Assembly (NCBI GenBank): GCA_002083775.1
Contig: MTEI01000001.1
Location: forward strand, 1 to 64,000
Source of the DNA: Rhodoferax ferrireducens
GTDB taxonomy: Bacteria > Pseudomonadota > Gammaproteobacteria > Burkholderiales > Burkholderiaceae_C
Length of the DNA stretch: 64,000 nucleotides
Direction of reading: 5' to 3'
Shown here: piece after piece, positions 48,623 to 56,984 of the stretch
How the letters are laid out: each line of letters opens with the position of its first letter
Numbering within the stretch: the first letter of the stretch is position 1
Notes under the pieces: model-generated
What the model was told of the DNA's origin: nothing
The model's input: the letters and a program-made list of their open reading frames with translations, nothing else
Database searches by the model: none
Program-made: the position numbers and the translations under genes

Positions 48623-51490
48623 TCACCCCGTGTTGCGCAACCCAGCCGCAATCCCGTTGATCGAGATGTGAATGCCGCGTTTGATGCGCTCGTCGGTTTG
48701 CCCGGCACGGTAGCGGCGCACCATCTCCACCTGCAGGTGGTGCAGCGGGTCAATGTACGGAAACCGGTGGCTGATCGAGCGCCGCAGCGCTTCGTTATGC
48801 GCCAGGCGCTGCTTGTCACCGGTGATCAACTCCAGCGCATGGGTGGTGCGGTGCCATTCCTGCTCGATGGCGGTAAAGATCTTCTGGCGCAGCTTTTTGT
48901 CGGTGACCAATTCGGCGTAACGCGTGGCCAGGGCCAGATCGCTTTTGGCCAGCACCATGTCCATGTTGGACAGCAGGGTTTTGAAAAACGGCCACTGCTG
49001 CTCCATGTGTTGCAGCAGTGCCAGGCGTTGCTTTTGCACCTTGGCTGGCGTTTTCTCCTGCTGCGGGTTCAAAAAGTGCTCCACCGCCGAGCCAAAACCA
49101 AACCAGCCCGGCAAAGTGAGGCGGCACTGGCCCCAGCTGAAGCCCCAGGGAATGGCGCGCAGGTCTTCGATCTTTTGCGTGGCTTTGCGCGAGGCCGGGC
49201 GTGAGCCGATGTTGAGTTCGGCAATTTCGCGAATCGGCGTGGCGCCAAAGAAATAGTCGGTAAAGCCGGGGGTCTCGTACACCAGCGTGCGGTAGGCGGC
49301 CATGCTGGCCAGCGAGAGCTCATCGGCAGCTTCCAGGTAGTCGCACGGGGCGGCCTGGGTCGGGTGCAGCAGGGTGGCTTCCAGGGTGGCGGCTACCAGG
49401 GTTTCCAGGTTGCGCCGACCAATGTCGGGGTTGGCGTACTTGGAGCCGATCACTTCGCCCTGCTCGGTCAGGCGGATCTGGCCGCGCACCGTGCCGGGCG
49501 GCTGCGCCAGAATCGCCTCGAAGCTGGGGCCGCCACCGCGCCCCACTGTGCCGCCCCGGCCATGGAACATGCGCAGCTGGACGAAGTGGCTGTTGCCCGC
49601 AGCAGGGTGGTCCCGGTTGATGCCGTCAAACACCTCCACCAGCGCCAGTTCGGCGCGGTACAGCTCCCAGTTGCTGGTGAAAATGCCGCCGTCCTTGTTG
49701 CTGTCGGAGTAGCCCAGCATGATGTCCTGCTCGCCATATTGGTCGGGGCTGCCGCGCTGCACCAGCGCCAGCACGCCGGGCAGGGCGTAAAACGCCTGCA
49801 TGATGCCGGAGGCATGGCGCAGGTCGTCAATGGTCTCAAACAGCGGCACCACAATCAGGTCGGCGGTAGCGCCCTGGCTCAGCGTGCCGCGCATCAGGCC
49901 GACTTCTTTTTGCAGCAGCAGCACCTCCAGCAGGTCGCTCACGGTTTCGGTGTGGCTGATGATGTAGTGGCGGATGGCTTGCGCGCCATAACGCTCGCGC
50001 ATCGACTTGGCGGCCTCAAAAATGCCGATCTCGCTCAGGGTGTGGGCCGAATACTCCGCGCCCATCACGCGCAGGGGGCGGGCGTCGTTGAGCAGGCGCA
50101 TCAGCAGGGCGCATTTGGCCGGTTCATCCAGCTGGGCGTAGTCAGGCGCAACTTGGGCGGTGGCCAGCAGTTCCACCAACACGGCTTCGTGCTGGTCCGA
50201 GCTTTGCCGCAAATCGACCGTGGCCAGGTGAAAACCAAACACCTGGACGGCGCGCATCAGCGGTTGCAGGCGTTGCGCTACCAGCGCCTGGGCGTGGTGT
50301 GCCAGCAAGGACGCTTCAATGACCTGCAGGTCGGCCAGGAACTCTTGCGCGCTCGGGTAAGGGTTTTGCGGTGCCACGGCGTGGCGTGCCGCCTCGCCGC
50401 CGGTGAGCTCTTTCAGCGTAGCTGCCAGCCGGGCGTAGACGCCAATCAGGGCACGGCGGTAGGGCTCGTCTTTGCGGTGGGCGTTGGTGTCGGGCGAGCG
50501 CTCGGCCAGCGCCTGCATCTCGGGCCCAAAAGGCACCAGCAGGGCCGAGAGCGACAACTCACTGCCAAGCTGATGGATTTCGGTCAGGTAATGGCGCAAG
50601 GCCACGTCCGCCTGGCGGCGCAGCGCGTGGGTGAGGGTGGTGGCGTTGACATTCGGGTTGCCGTCGCGGTCGCCGCCAATCCACTGGCCCATGCGCAAGA
50701 AGTTGGCCACCGGCAGGCTGCCCAAAGCGCGCTCCAAATGGGCGTAAATGCGCGGAATTTCGCGCAAAAAAGTGGATTCGTAATAACTCAGCGCGTTTTC
50801 CACCTCGTCAGCTACAGTGAGTTTGGTGAAGCGCAGCAACCGGGTTTGCCACAGCTGCAGCACGCGGGCGCGCAACTGTTCTTCGTTGCTGGCCAATTGG
50901 CGCGGTGTCAGGGCGTCGTTGGCCACCTGGTAAGCGGCGGCTTGCGCCAAGATGTCGTCGCGGGCTGCCAACAAGCGGCCAATGGCGCGCTCGGCATCCA
51001 GAATGCTTTTGCGCTGCACTTCGGTCGGGTGGGCGGTGAGCACTGGCGAGACAAAGCTGTGCGCCAGCATCTGGCTAATGGCCTCGGGCGTGATGCCACC
51101 GCCGGTCAGGCGCTGCAGCGTCAGCTCAATATCACCTTCATGCAGGTCGCCCTGGCGCTCGTGGATGGCGCGGCGGCGGATGTGGTGGCGGTCTTCAGCC
51201 AGGTTGGCCAGGTGGCTGAAATAGGTGAAGGCGCGCACCACACTCACGGTTTTGTCACCGCTGAGGGCTTTGAGAAGTTTGCTCAGCGCCTTGTCGGCTT
51301 CGTGGTCGGCGTCGCGGCGAAACGCCACCGAGAGCTGGCGGATCTGTTCAATCAGCGCAAAAGCCGCTTCGCCTTCCTGCTGGCGGATCACGTCGCCGAG
51401 GATGCGGCCCAGCAGGCGGATGTCTTCAATCAGCGGTTGCTCGGTGTTTTTCGGGCTGGATTTGGCGCGGGGGGTGCTGATTTTGGTCAT
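48623..51490 (-). CDS. ppc: phosphoenolpyruvate carboxylase
   Basis: An anaplerotic enzyme making oxaloacetate from PEP and bicarbonate. The 955-residue protein shows the catalytic [34 protein letters not shown] and [14 protein letters not shown] motifs and the C-terminal RNTG needed for activity. The ATG chosen ([12 protein letters not shown]) is preferred to an upstream TTG. It is divergent from hemC with 102 bases between. The carbonic anhydrase elsewhere in the window could supply its bicarbonate. Confidence 0.96.
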   Translation of the reverse strand: MTKISTPRAKSSPKNTEQPLIEDIRLLGRILGDVIRQQEGEAAFALIEQIRQLSVAFRRDADHEADKALSKLLKALSGDKTVSVVRAFTYFSHLANLAEDRHHIRRRAIHERQGDLHEGDIELTLQRLTGGGITPEAISQMLAHSFVSPVLTAHPTEVQRKSILDAERAIGRLLAARDDILAQAAAYQVANDALTPRQLASNEEQLRARVLQLWQTRLLRFTKLTVADEVENALSYYESTFLREIPRIYAHLERALGSLPVANFLRMGQWIGGDRDGNPNVNATTLTHALRRQADVALRHYLTEIHQLGSELSLSALLVPFGPEMQALAERSPDTNAHRKDEPYRRALIGVYARLAATLKELTGGEAARHAVAPQNPYPSAQEFLADLQVIEASLLAHHAQALVAQRLQPLMRAVQVFGFHLATVDLRQSSDQHEAVLVELLATAQVAPDYAQLDEPAKCALLMRLLNDARPLRVMGAEYSAHTLSEIGIFEAAKSMRERYGAQAIRHYIISHTETVSDLLEVLLLQKEVGLMRGTLSQGATADLIVVPLFETIDDLRHASGIMQAFYALPGVLALVQRGSPDQYGEQDIMLGYSDSNKDGGIFTSNWELYRAELALVEVFDGINRDHPAAGNSHFVQLRMFHGRGGTVGRGGGPSFEAILAQPPGTVRGQIRLTEQGEVIGSKYANPDIGRRNLETLVAATLEATLLHPTQAAPCDYLEAADELSLASMAAYRTLVYETPGFTDYFFGATPIREIAELNIGSRPASRKATQKIEDLRAIPWGFSWGQCRLTLPGWFGFGSAVEHFLNPQQEKTPAKVQKQRLALLQHMEQQWPFFKTLLSNMDMVLAKSDLALATRYAELVTDKKLRQKIFTAIEQEWHRTTHALELITGDKQRLAHNEALRRSISHRFPYIDPLHHLQVEMVRRYRAGQTDERIKRGIHISINGIAAGLRNTG

Positions 51491-51592
51491 GTTGGATCTG
51501 GAAATGGGCGTGCTTTTGTCAAGCAAGACTCATGCTAGCATCCCCGTTTCCATTGAAATAACGAAGAGGTTACGGCTGCGCGCCACACGTCT

Positions 51593-52543
51593 ATGAGTAA
51601 ATTCACGATCGCCACCAGAGAGAGTCGCTTGGCCATGTGGCAGGCTGAGCATGTGCAGGCCATTTTGACCAACATGGGCCATTCGGTCGCCATTTTGGGC
51701 ATGACCACCCTGGGTGACCAGATTCTGGACCGTGCGCTGAGCCAGGTGGGTGGCAAAGGCCTGTTCACCAAAGAGCTGGAAGTGGCGCTGGAAGACGGCA
51801 GCGCCGACCTGGCGGTGCATTCCCTCAAAGACGTGCCCATGGAGTTGCCCGAGGGCTTCAACCTGGCCTGCGTGATGGAACGCGAAGACCCGCGCGATGC
51901 GTTTGTCTCGCCGCATTACGCCAACTTGGCGGCGCTGCCGCTGGGCGCTGTGGTGGGCACCTCCAGCCTGCGCCGCATGGCCTTGCTGCGCGCGCTGCGC
52001 CCCGATTTGAAGATTGAACCCCTGCGCGGCAACCTCGACACCCGCCTGCGCAAGCTCGACGAAGGTCAGTACGACGCCATTGTGCTGGCCGCCGCTGGCC
52101 TGAAACGCCTGAAACTTGAAGCCCGCATTCGCGACATTTTTGAGCCTGAAGTGCTGCTGCCCGCCGCCGGGCAAGGTGCTTTGGGCATCGAGGTGCGCAA
52201 TGACGGTGCCGAGATCACCGCGGCGGTGACGCACCTGATCCACCAGCCCACCTGGCTGGCAGTGGCCGCTGAGCGCGCGGTGAGCCGGGCCATGGGTGGC
52301 AGTTGCTCCATGCCGCTGGCGGCCTACGCCACGCTGCAGGGTGATGTGTTGACCATCAACGCTGCCTGGGGCGACACGCAAAACAAGCTGCCCTTGGTGC
52401 GCGCTTGCGAAACCGGGCCGGTCACCGACCAGGCCAGTGCCGCAGCGTTGGGTCAGCGTGTGGCCGAGGCGCTGATGGCCGGTGTGCTGGCACAAGGCGG
52501 CAGCCTGGAGCACCTGGACAAGGCCGAGGTGCTCAGGGCCTAA
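51593..52543 (+). CDS. hemC: hydroxymethylbilane synthase
   Basis: Polymerises four porphobilinogens. The 316-residue protein starts [20 protein letters not shown]. The dipyrromethane cofactor is attached to Cys238 in [12 protein letters not shown]. Other motifs: [35 protein letters not shown]. First of hemC-D-X-Y, all tightly spaced or overlapping, so one operon. Confidence 0.96.
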   Translation: MSKFTIATRESRLAMWQAEHVQAILTNMGHSVAILGMTTLGDQILDRALSQVGGKGLFTKELEVALEDGSADLAVHSLKDVPMELPEGFNLACVMEREDPRDAFVSPHYANLAALPLGAVVGTSSLRRMALLRALRPDLKIEPLRGNLDTRLRKLDEGQYDAIVLAAAGLKRLKLEARIRDIFEPEVLLPAAGQGALGIEVRNDGAEITAAVTHLIHQPTWLAVAAERAVSRAMGGSCSMPLAAYATLQGDVLTINAAWGDTQNKLPLVRACETGPVTDQASAAALGQRVAEALMAGVLAQGGSLEHLDKAEVLRA

Positions 52544-52545
52544 AC

Positions 52546-53376
52546 ATGCGTGTGATCGTGACCCGGGTGCAGCCGCAAGCTGCGCGCTGGGTGCAACTGC
52601 TGTCGCCCCGGTTTGATGCCGTGGCTCTGCCGCTGCTGCAAACCAGTGCCCTGCCAGACCCCTCGGCGCTGAAAACCGTGGCTGAACACTGGGCGGACTA
52701 CGCCGCGGTGATGTTCGTCAGCAGCCATGCGGTGGATTTCTTTTTTAAGGAAAATCAGGCTCTAGCCCTTATGTACAAAGGGCGAGTAGCTCCTGAAACC
52801 AGAGTATGGGTGACCGGGCCAGGAACACGCGCCACGGTTCTGGCGCAGGGTGTGCCTGCTTTGCGGGTCGATTCGCCGCCCGAGACGAGCGGTCAATTTG
52901 ATTCAGAGGCGCTGTGGCAGCAGGTTCAGGGCCAGATCTCTCCCGGTGCCCGGGTGCTGATCGTGCGCGGTGACCTGCGCGATGACGGCACGCCGGATGA
53001 ACGGCTCGCAACCGATGCCCTCCCCGTGTCGGGCACGCCCGGTGCCGGGCGCGACTGGCTGGCGCAGAGCTTGCAGCAGGCGGGCGCGGTGGTGGACTTT
53101 GTGGTGGCGTACCAGCGTGGCGCGCCGGTTTGGGAACAGGCCGAGCAAGACCTGGCCAGGCAAGCCGCAGCCGATGGCTCGGTCTGGTTGTTCAGCAGCG
53201 CGCAAGCCGTGATGCACCTGCCCACGGTGTTGCCTGGTCAGAGCTGGGCCCGTGCCCGTGCGGTGGCCACCCATGCGCGGATAGCGCAGGCAGCGCGCTC
53301 GCTCGGCTTTGCGATGGTGGCTGAGTCACGCGCCACTCTGAGCGACGTGGTGGCCTCTATAGAATCGTTGGCATGA
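52546..53376 (+). CDS. hemD: uroporphyrinogen-III synthase
   Basis: Cyclises hydroxymethylbilane to uroporphyrinogen III. A 276-residue two-lobed HemD protein: VIVTRVQPQAARW at the start, VMFVSSHAVDFFF, VWVTGPGTRATVLAQGV. Two bases separate it from hemC; it overlaps hemX by four. Residues of about 70-84 (NQALALMYKGRVAPE) are encoded by an in-frame palindromic element placed at the end of a helix just before the VWVTGPGT strand. HemD sequences tolerate length change here, so activity is probably kept. Confidence 0.93.
   Translation: MRVIVTRVQPQAARWVQLLSPRFDAVALPLLQTSALPDPSALKTVAEHWADYAAVMFVSSHAVDFFFKENQALALMYKGRVAPETRVWVTGPGTRATVLAQGVPALRVDSPPETSGQFDSEALWQQVQGQISPGARVLIVRGDLRDDGTPDERLATDALPVSGTPGAGRDWLAQSLQQAGAVVDFVVAYQRGAPVWEQAEQDLARQAAADGSVWLFSSAQAVMHLPTVLPGQSWARARAVATHARIAQAARSLGFAMVAESRATLSDVVASIESLA
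52753..52795 (-). repeat. dispersed palindromic element, copy 13, inside hemD
   Basis: AATCAGGCTCTAGCCCTTAT..GTACAAAGGGCGAGTAGCTCC in reverse orientation. It is translated in the common frame as QALALMYKGRVAP. Its flanks AATCAGGCTC and GAGTAGCT match copy 14 inside the S49 peptidase gene. Confidence 0.93.
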
Positions 53377-54458
53377 CCGATGTCAAATCTACCAACCCTG
53401 AGCACCTGAGCGAGACGCCGGGGCAGCCTGCCAACGCTGTGGGCCCCCAGCCTGCCGCCAGCCAGCCATCCGCTGCAGCGCCCGCTGTGAACAGCGCGCT
53501 GCTCTGGCTGGGCGCCGTGGGCGCTGTTGCCTTGCTGGCGACCATTCTGCTGTGGCAAAAGGTCAACAACATGCAGGAGCAATTGGCCCAGCAAAGCGCC
53601 GAGGCCCAAGGCAAATCGCAAGAGGCACAAACGCTTTCGCGCCAAGCCCTGGCGCTGGCGCAGGAAACCGTGGCGCGGGTGGCGGTGCTCGACGCCCGTT
53701 TGAGCGAAGTCGCCCTGCAGCGCGGCCAGCTTGATGAGCTGATGCAAAGCCTGTCGCGCTCGCGCGATGAAAACCTGGTGGTGGACATTGAAGCGGCGCT
53801 GCGTCTGGCGCAGCAGCAGGCCGAACTCACCGGCACGGTGGAGCCGCTGCTGGCGGCCCTGAAAAGTGCCGACCAGCGGGTGGCACGTGCGGCCCAGCCG
53901 CGCCTGGCGCTGCTGCAGCGTGCCCTGGCGCGTGACATCGAGCGGGTCAAGTCGGCCGCTGTGAGCGACACCCCCAGCATGTTGGTCAAGCTGGATGAAT
54001 TGGTGCGCCTGGCCGATGAGCTGGTGCTGGCCAACGCCGTCGGTCCGGCGCCAAAGAAGGCTGACAAGCCTCAGGCGGCCGCCTCCAGGCCGCTTGACCA
54101 GTGGCAAAAAGCCTTGCAGCAGGTGCTGGGTGAGGCCAGCAACCTGGTGCGGGTGAGCCGTGTGGAGGCGCCAGACGCAGCCTTGCTGTCACCCGAGCAA
54201 TCGTTTTTTGTCCGCGAAAACTACAAGCTCAAATTGCTCAACGCCCGCCTGGGGCTGTTGTCGCGGCAAATTGACTCCGCCCGGGCAGACCTCATCGTCG
54301 CCCAGGATGTGCTGGGCAAGTATTTCAACAGCTCGGCCCGGAGCACCCGCACGGCGGCGGCCCTGTTGCAGCAGTTGCAGCTGCAAATGCGCCAGCTGCA
54401 GATTCCCAGGGTGGATGACACGCTGGCGGTATTGGTCACTGCGGCGGCGGGGCGCTAG
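53373..54458 (+). CDS. hemX: HemX family protein (uroporphyrinogen-III C-methyltransferase-like annotation)
   Basis: A 361-residue protein with a Pro/Ala-rich N-terminus, one membrane helix (SALLWLGAVGAVALLATILLW, trimmed: about residues 43-62) and a long coiled-coil periplasmic domain (KVNNMQEQLAQQSAEAQGK). It is the HemX of hemCDXY operons. The name as methyltransferase is historical; no SAM-binding motif is seen. It overlaps hemD by ATGA. Confidence 0.88.
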   Translation: MTDVKSTNPEHLSETPGQPANAVGPQPAASQPSAAAPAVNSALLWLGAVGAVALLATILLWQKVNNMQEQLAQQSAEAQGKSQEAQTLSRQALALAQETVARVAVLDARLSEVALQRGQLDELMQSLSRSRDENLVVDIEAALRLAQQQAELTGTVEPLLAALKSADQRVARAAQPRLALLQRALARDIERVKSAAVSDTPSMLVKLDELVRLADELVLANAVGPAPKKADKPQAAASRPLDQWQKALQQVLGEASNLVRVSRVEAPDAALLSPEQSFFVRENYKLKLLNARLGLLSRQIDSARADLIVAQDVLGKYFNSSARSTRTAAALLQQLQLQMRQLQIPRVDDTLAVLVTAAAGR

Positions 54459-54461
54459 GCC

Positions 54462-55757
54462 ATGCGTTTGACGCTCTGGTTCCTGGGCTTGTTCGGCATC
54501 GCGGTGGCGCTGGCGCTGTTTGCCAGCACCAACCCCGGCACCGTGACCGTGTTCTGGCCGCCGTACCGGGTGGATGTGTCGCTGAATCTGGTGATTCTGG
54601 CCCTGATGCTGGTGTTTGGGCTGGTGCACATGGCGCTCAAAGGTCTGTCGGCGCTGTTTGCCATGCCGGGTCAGGCGCGCTCTTGGCGGCTGCGCTACCA
54701 GGAGCGCCTGATGCATTCGGCGTTGCTGGACGCCTTGTCGCACATGGTGGCCGGGCGCTTTATTCGTGCCCGCAAAGGGGCTGAGCTGGTGTTGGCGCGC
54801 GAGGCTGCCATCACGCGGGGTGGCGAGGTCTGGCCTGACGCGGCCCGTCTGCGGGTGCTGGCACATTTGCTGGCAGCTGAAAGCGCCCAGGCGCTGCAGG
54901 ACAAAAAAGGCCGTGAAGTTCATTTTCAGCAGGCACTGGCCGAGTCGGCCAGTGCCGAGGCCAGCGGCACCCGCGATGGTGTGCAGCTGCGTGCGGTGCG
55001 CTGGTCACTGGAAGACCGGGACCCAGGCGCGGCGCTGAACTGGCTGGCACAGTTGCCCTCCGGCGTGGCACGCCGCACCGTGGCACTGCGGTTGCGCCTG
55101 AAGGTGGCGCGCTTGGCAGGCCAGAACGACCTGGCCCTGGAGACCGCGCGCCTGCTGGCCAAGCACAAGGCGTTTTCTGAAGGCGCGGCGCAAAGCCTGG
55201 TGCGCGCCCTGGCGCTGGAGTACATCCAGACGGCCCAGGAGCCCGATCGGCTGATCCAGATCTGGACGCGTCTGGAGGCGGCAGAAAGAGCGGTGCCCGA
55301 AGTGGCCACCTCTGCCGCTGGCCGCTTGCTGCGCCTGGGGGGTGATGTGCGCCAGGCGTTTGACTGGCTGTTGCCGGTGTGGGAGCGCCTGGTGAATCCG
55401 GCGCAGGGCGTGAGCCAGGAGCAGAAGATTGTGCTGATCCGGATTCTGGAAAACGGCTTCTCTGCGGCCGGTGCGGGCGTCGATACGCTGTGGCTGTCCC
55501 GCATCGAACGGGCCCAGCAGGCGGCGCCGGGCGACGCGTCGCTGCAATACCTGGCCGGGGTGGCATGCCTGCACCTGCAACTCTGGGGCAAAGCCCAGCA
55601 GCTGATTCGCCAGGCCCTGCCGCGGCTGGAAGACACGGGCTTGTTGACGCGTGCCTGGCAGGTGCTGGCTGAACTGGCGCAGCGCCAAGGGGACGAGCCC
55701 CAAGCCATGGCCGCCTGGAAAAGTGCCGCCCAAGTCAGCGCGCGGCGAAAAATCTGA
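54462..55757 (+). CDS. hemY: HemY-type TPR membrane protein
   Basis: A 431-residue protein with two N-terminal membrane helices (LWFLGLFGIAVALALFAS; LNLVILALMLVFGLVHMAL) followed by a HemY_N domain and TPR-like helical repeats. This is the protein of enterobacterial hemCDXY operons, distinct from protoporphyrinogen oxidase HemY of Bacillus. It starts three bases after hemX. Confidence 0.9.
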   Translation: MRLTLWFLGLFGIAVALALFASTNPGTVTVFWPPYRVDVSLNLVILALMLVFGLVHMALKGLSALFAMPGQARSWRLRYQERLMHSALLDALSHMVAGRFIRARKGAELVLAREAAITRGGEVWPDAARLRVLAHLLAAESAQALQDKKGREVHFQQALAESASAEASGTRDGVQLRAVRWSLEDRDPGAALNWLAQLPSGVARRTVALRLRLKVARLAGQNDLALETARLLAKHKAFSEGAAQSLVRALALEYIQTAQEPDRLIQIWTRLEAAERAVPEVATSAAGRLLRLGGDVRQAFDWLLPVWERLVNPAQGVSQEQKIVLIRILENGFSAAGAGVDTLWLSRIERAQQAAPGDASLQYLAGVACLHLQLWGKAQQLIRQALPRLEDTGLLTRAWQVLAELAQRQGDEPQAMAAWKSAAQVSARRKI

Positions 55758-55847
55758 TAGCCAGGCCGGGCGGCCAGATCTGGATTGGGCGGTCGGTGGT
55801 GGTGACATTTGCGTGACTTGGCCGCTTTTCAGGTCTATGATTTGCCC

Positions 55848-56909
55848 ATGAGTACATTCATTGAACACATCGTCAAGCTGACGAACCACCGAGACCGCGA
55901 CCTGCTGGAACTCACACTCTCCAAAGCGTTGATCGACCTGCTGCCGCTGGAGCGCATTGTGATTGCGCGCGTGATGCGCGAAGACGGCGTCAGCCGCTGG
56001 CTGGAAGTGGCTCGGCTCGATGCCAAGGGTGGTGGCCGGGTGATTGACCCGCAGCGTGTTGATTTTCAGTCTCTGGTGAAGCTCCAAGATGCCTCTGACC
56101 GCTTCAAGTGCCTGCAAAGCCGCAGTCTGGTGGAAGTGGCCTGGGCCGGGCCCGAGGGTCCACGCATCACCTTGTTGCCCTTGTTTTCGGACTCTCGGCT
56201 GGAAGACTCTGGCGTGCTGGAGCTGCATTCCGAAGCACCGCTGAATCCCGACGATCTGGCTCTGGTGGAAGCTTTGCGCCAGGTTTATCGCAACATGTAT
56301 TCGCTGCTGGAATACAGCGACCGCGATCCGCTGACCGGGTTGCTCAACCGCAAGTCACTCGATGACGCTTTTTACAGCGCCGTTCTCGAAGATCTGGACG
56401 GCACCGCACCGGCCATGGACAGCGCGCCAGACCAGGAGCGTCGGCACCGGGTGCCAGCCAATTATTGGCTGGGTTCCGCGTCCATTGACAACTATGACCT
56501 GATCAGCGACAAGCATGGCCCCGGCGCGGGGGAAGAAGTCTTGTTGCGTGTTGCCCGCATCATGGGCAGCACTTTCAGAACCTATGACCGGCTTTACCAC
56601 TTTGGGGTGGAGAAGTTTGGTGTGCTGATGCATTGCCCGGATGAGGCGCTGGTGCTGTCGGCGTTTGAGCGTTTTCGTGCCGGTGTCGAGAAGACCCACT
56701 TTCCCCAGGTGGGGCGTGTCACGGTCAGCTGCGGGTTCACCACCGTCAGAGCCGATGATTCGCCCGCCAGCGCGCTGGACAATACGGAACGTGCGGTGGA
56801 CTTTGCCCGTCGTGGCGGTGGCAACAAAGCCTGCAGCCACCCTGGCCTGGTGCGTCGCGGGTTTTTTGGCCCGGTGCCGGTGCTCGACGAGGATGCCGTG
56901 GTCGCTTGA
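55848..56909 (+). CDS. degenerate GGDEF-domain protein
   Basis: A soluble 353-residue protein. The C-terminal half has the GGDEF fold: RDPLTGLLNRKSLDDAFY, SASIDNYDLISDKHGPGAGEEVLLRVA, and the downstream VTVSCGFTTVRADDSPASALDNTERAVDFA. However, the active-site GGDEF/GGEEF is replaced by GVEKF (residues 253-257), so it should not make cyclic di-GMP. The N-terminal 160 residues form an unidentified, possibly GAF-like, sensor domain. It lies 90 bases downstream of hemY; a bidirectional terminator follows. It might be a c-di-GMP or nucleotide receptor. Confidence 0.88.
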   Translation: MSTFIEHIVKLTNHRDRDLLELTLSKALIDLLPLERIVIARVMREDGVSRWLEVARLDAKGGGRVIDPQRVDFQSLVKLQDASDRFKCLQSRSLVEVAWAGPEGPRITLLPLFSDSRLEDSGVLELHSEAPLNPDDLALVEALRQVYRNMYSLLEYSDRDPLTGLLNRKSLDDAFYSAVLEDLDGTAPAMDSAPDQERRHRVPANYWLGSASIDNYDLISDKHGPGAGEEVLLRVARIMGSTFRTYDRLYHFGVEKFGVLMHCPDEALVLSAFERFRAGVEKTHFPQVGRVTVSCGFTTVRADDSPASALDNTERAVDFARRGGGNKACSHPGLVRRGFFGPVPVLDEDAVVA

Positions 56910-56926
56910 GGCTGGTCGTGGCCATG

Positions 56927-56953
56927 AAAAAGGGCACCTGAGGTGCCCTTTTT
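56927..56953. terminator. bidirectional intrinsic terminator between the GGDEF gene and rne
   Basis: AAAAAGGGCACC-TGA-GGTGCCCTTTTT, a 12-bp perfect stem with A and T runs on both sides. It serves both convergent transcripts. Confidence 0.93.
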
Positions 56954-56984
56954 TGATAGCAAACGTCCCTTTCGGGATAGGGGT

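Noticed and set aside
48316-48819. 167-codon open frame on minus at the end of ppc
   Set aside because: Overlaps the ppc C-terminus in another frame and has no recognisable family or start signal.
49364-51538. 724-codon open frame on plus, opposite ppc
   Set aside because: It is the antisense shadow of ppc in a GC-rich codon pattern; the translation is low-complexity with no domain, while ppc has all catalytic motifs.
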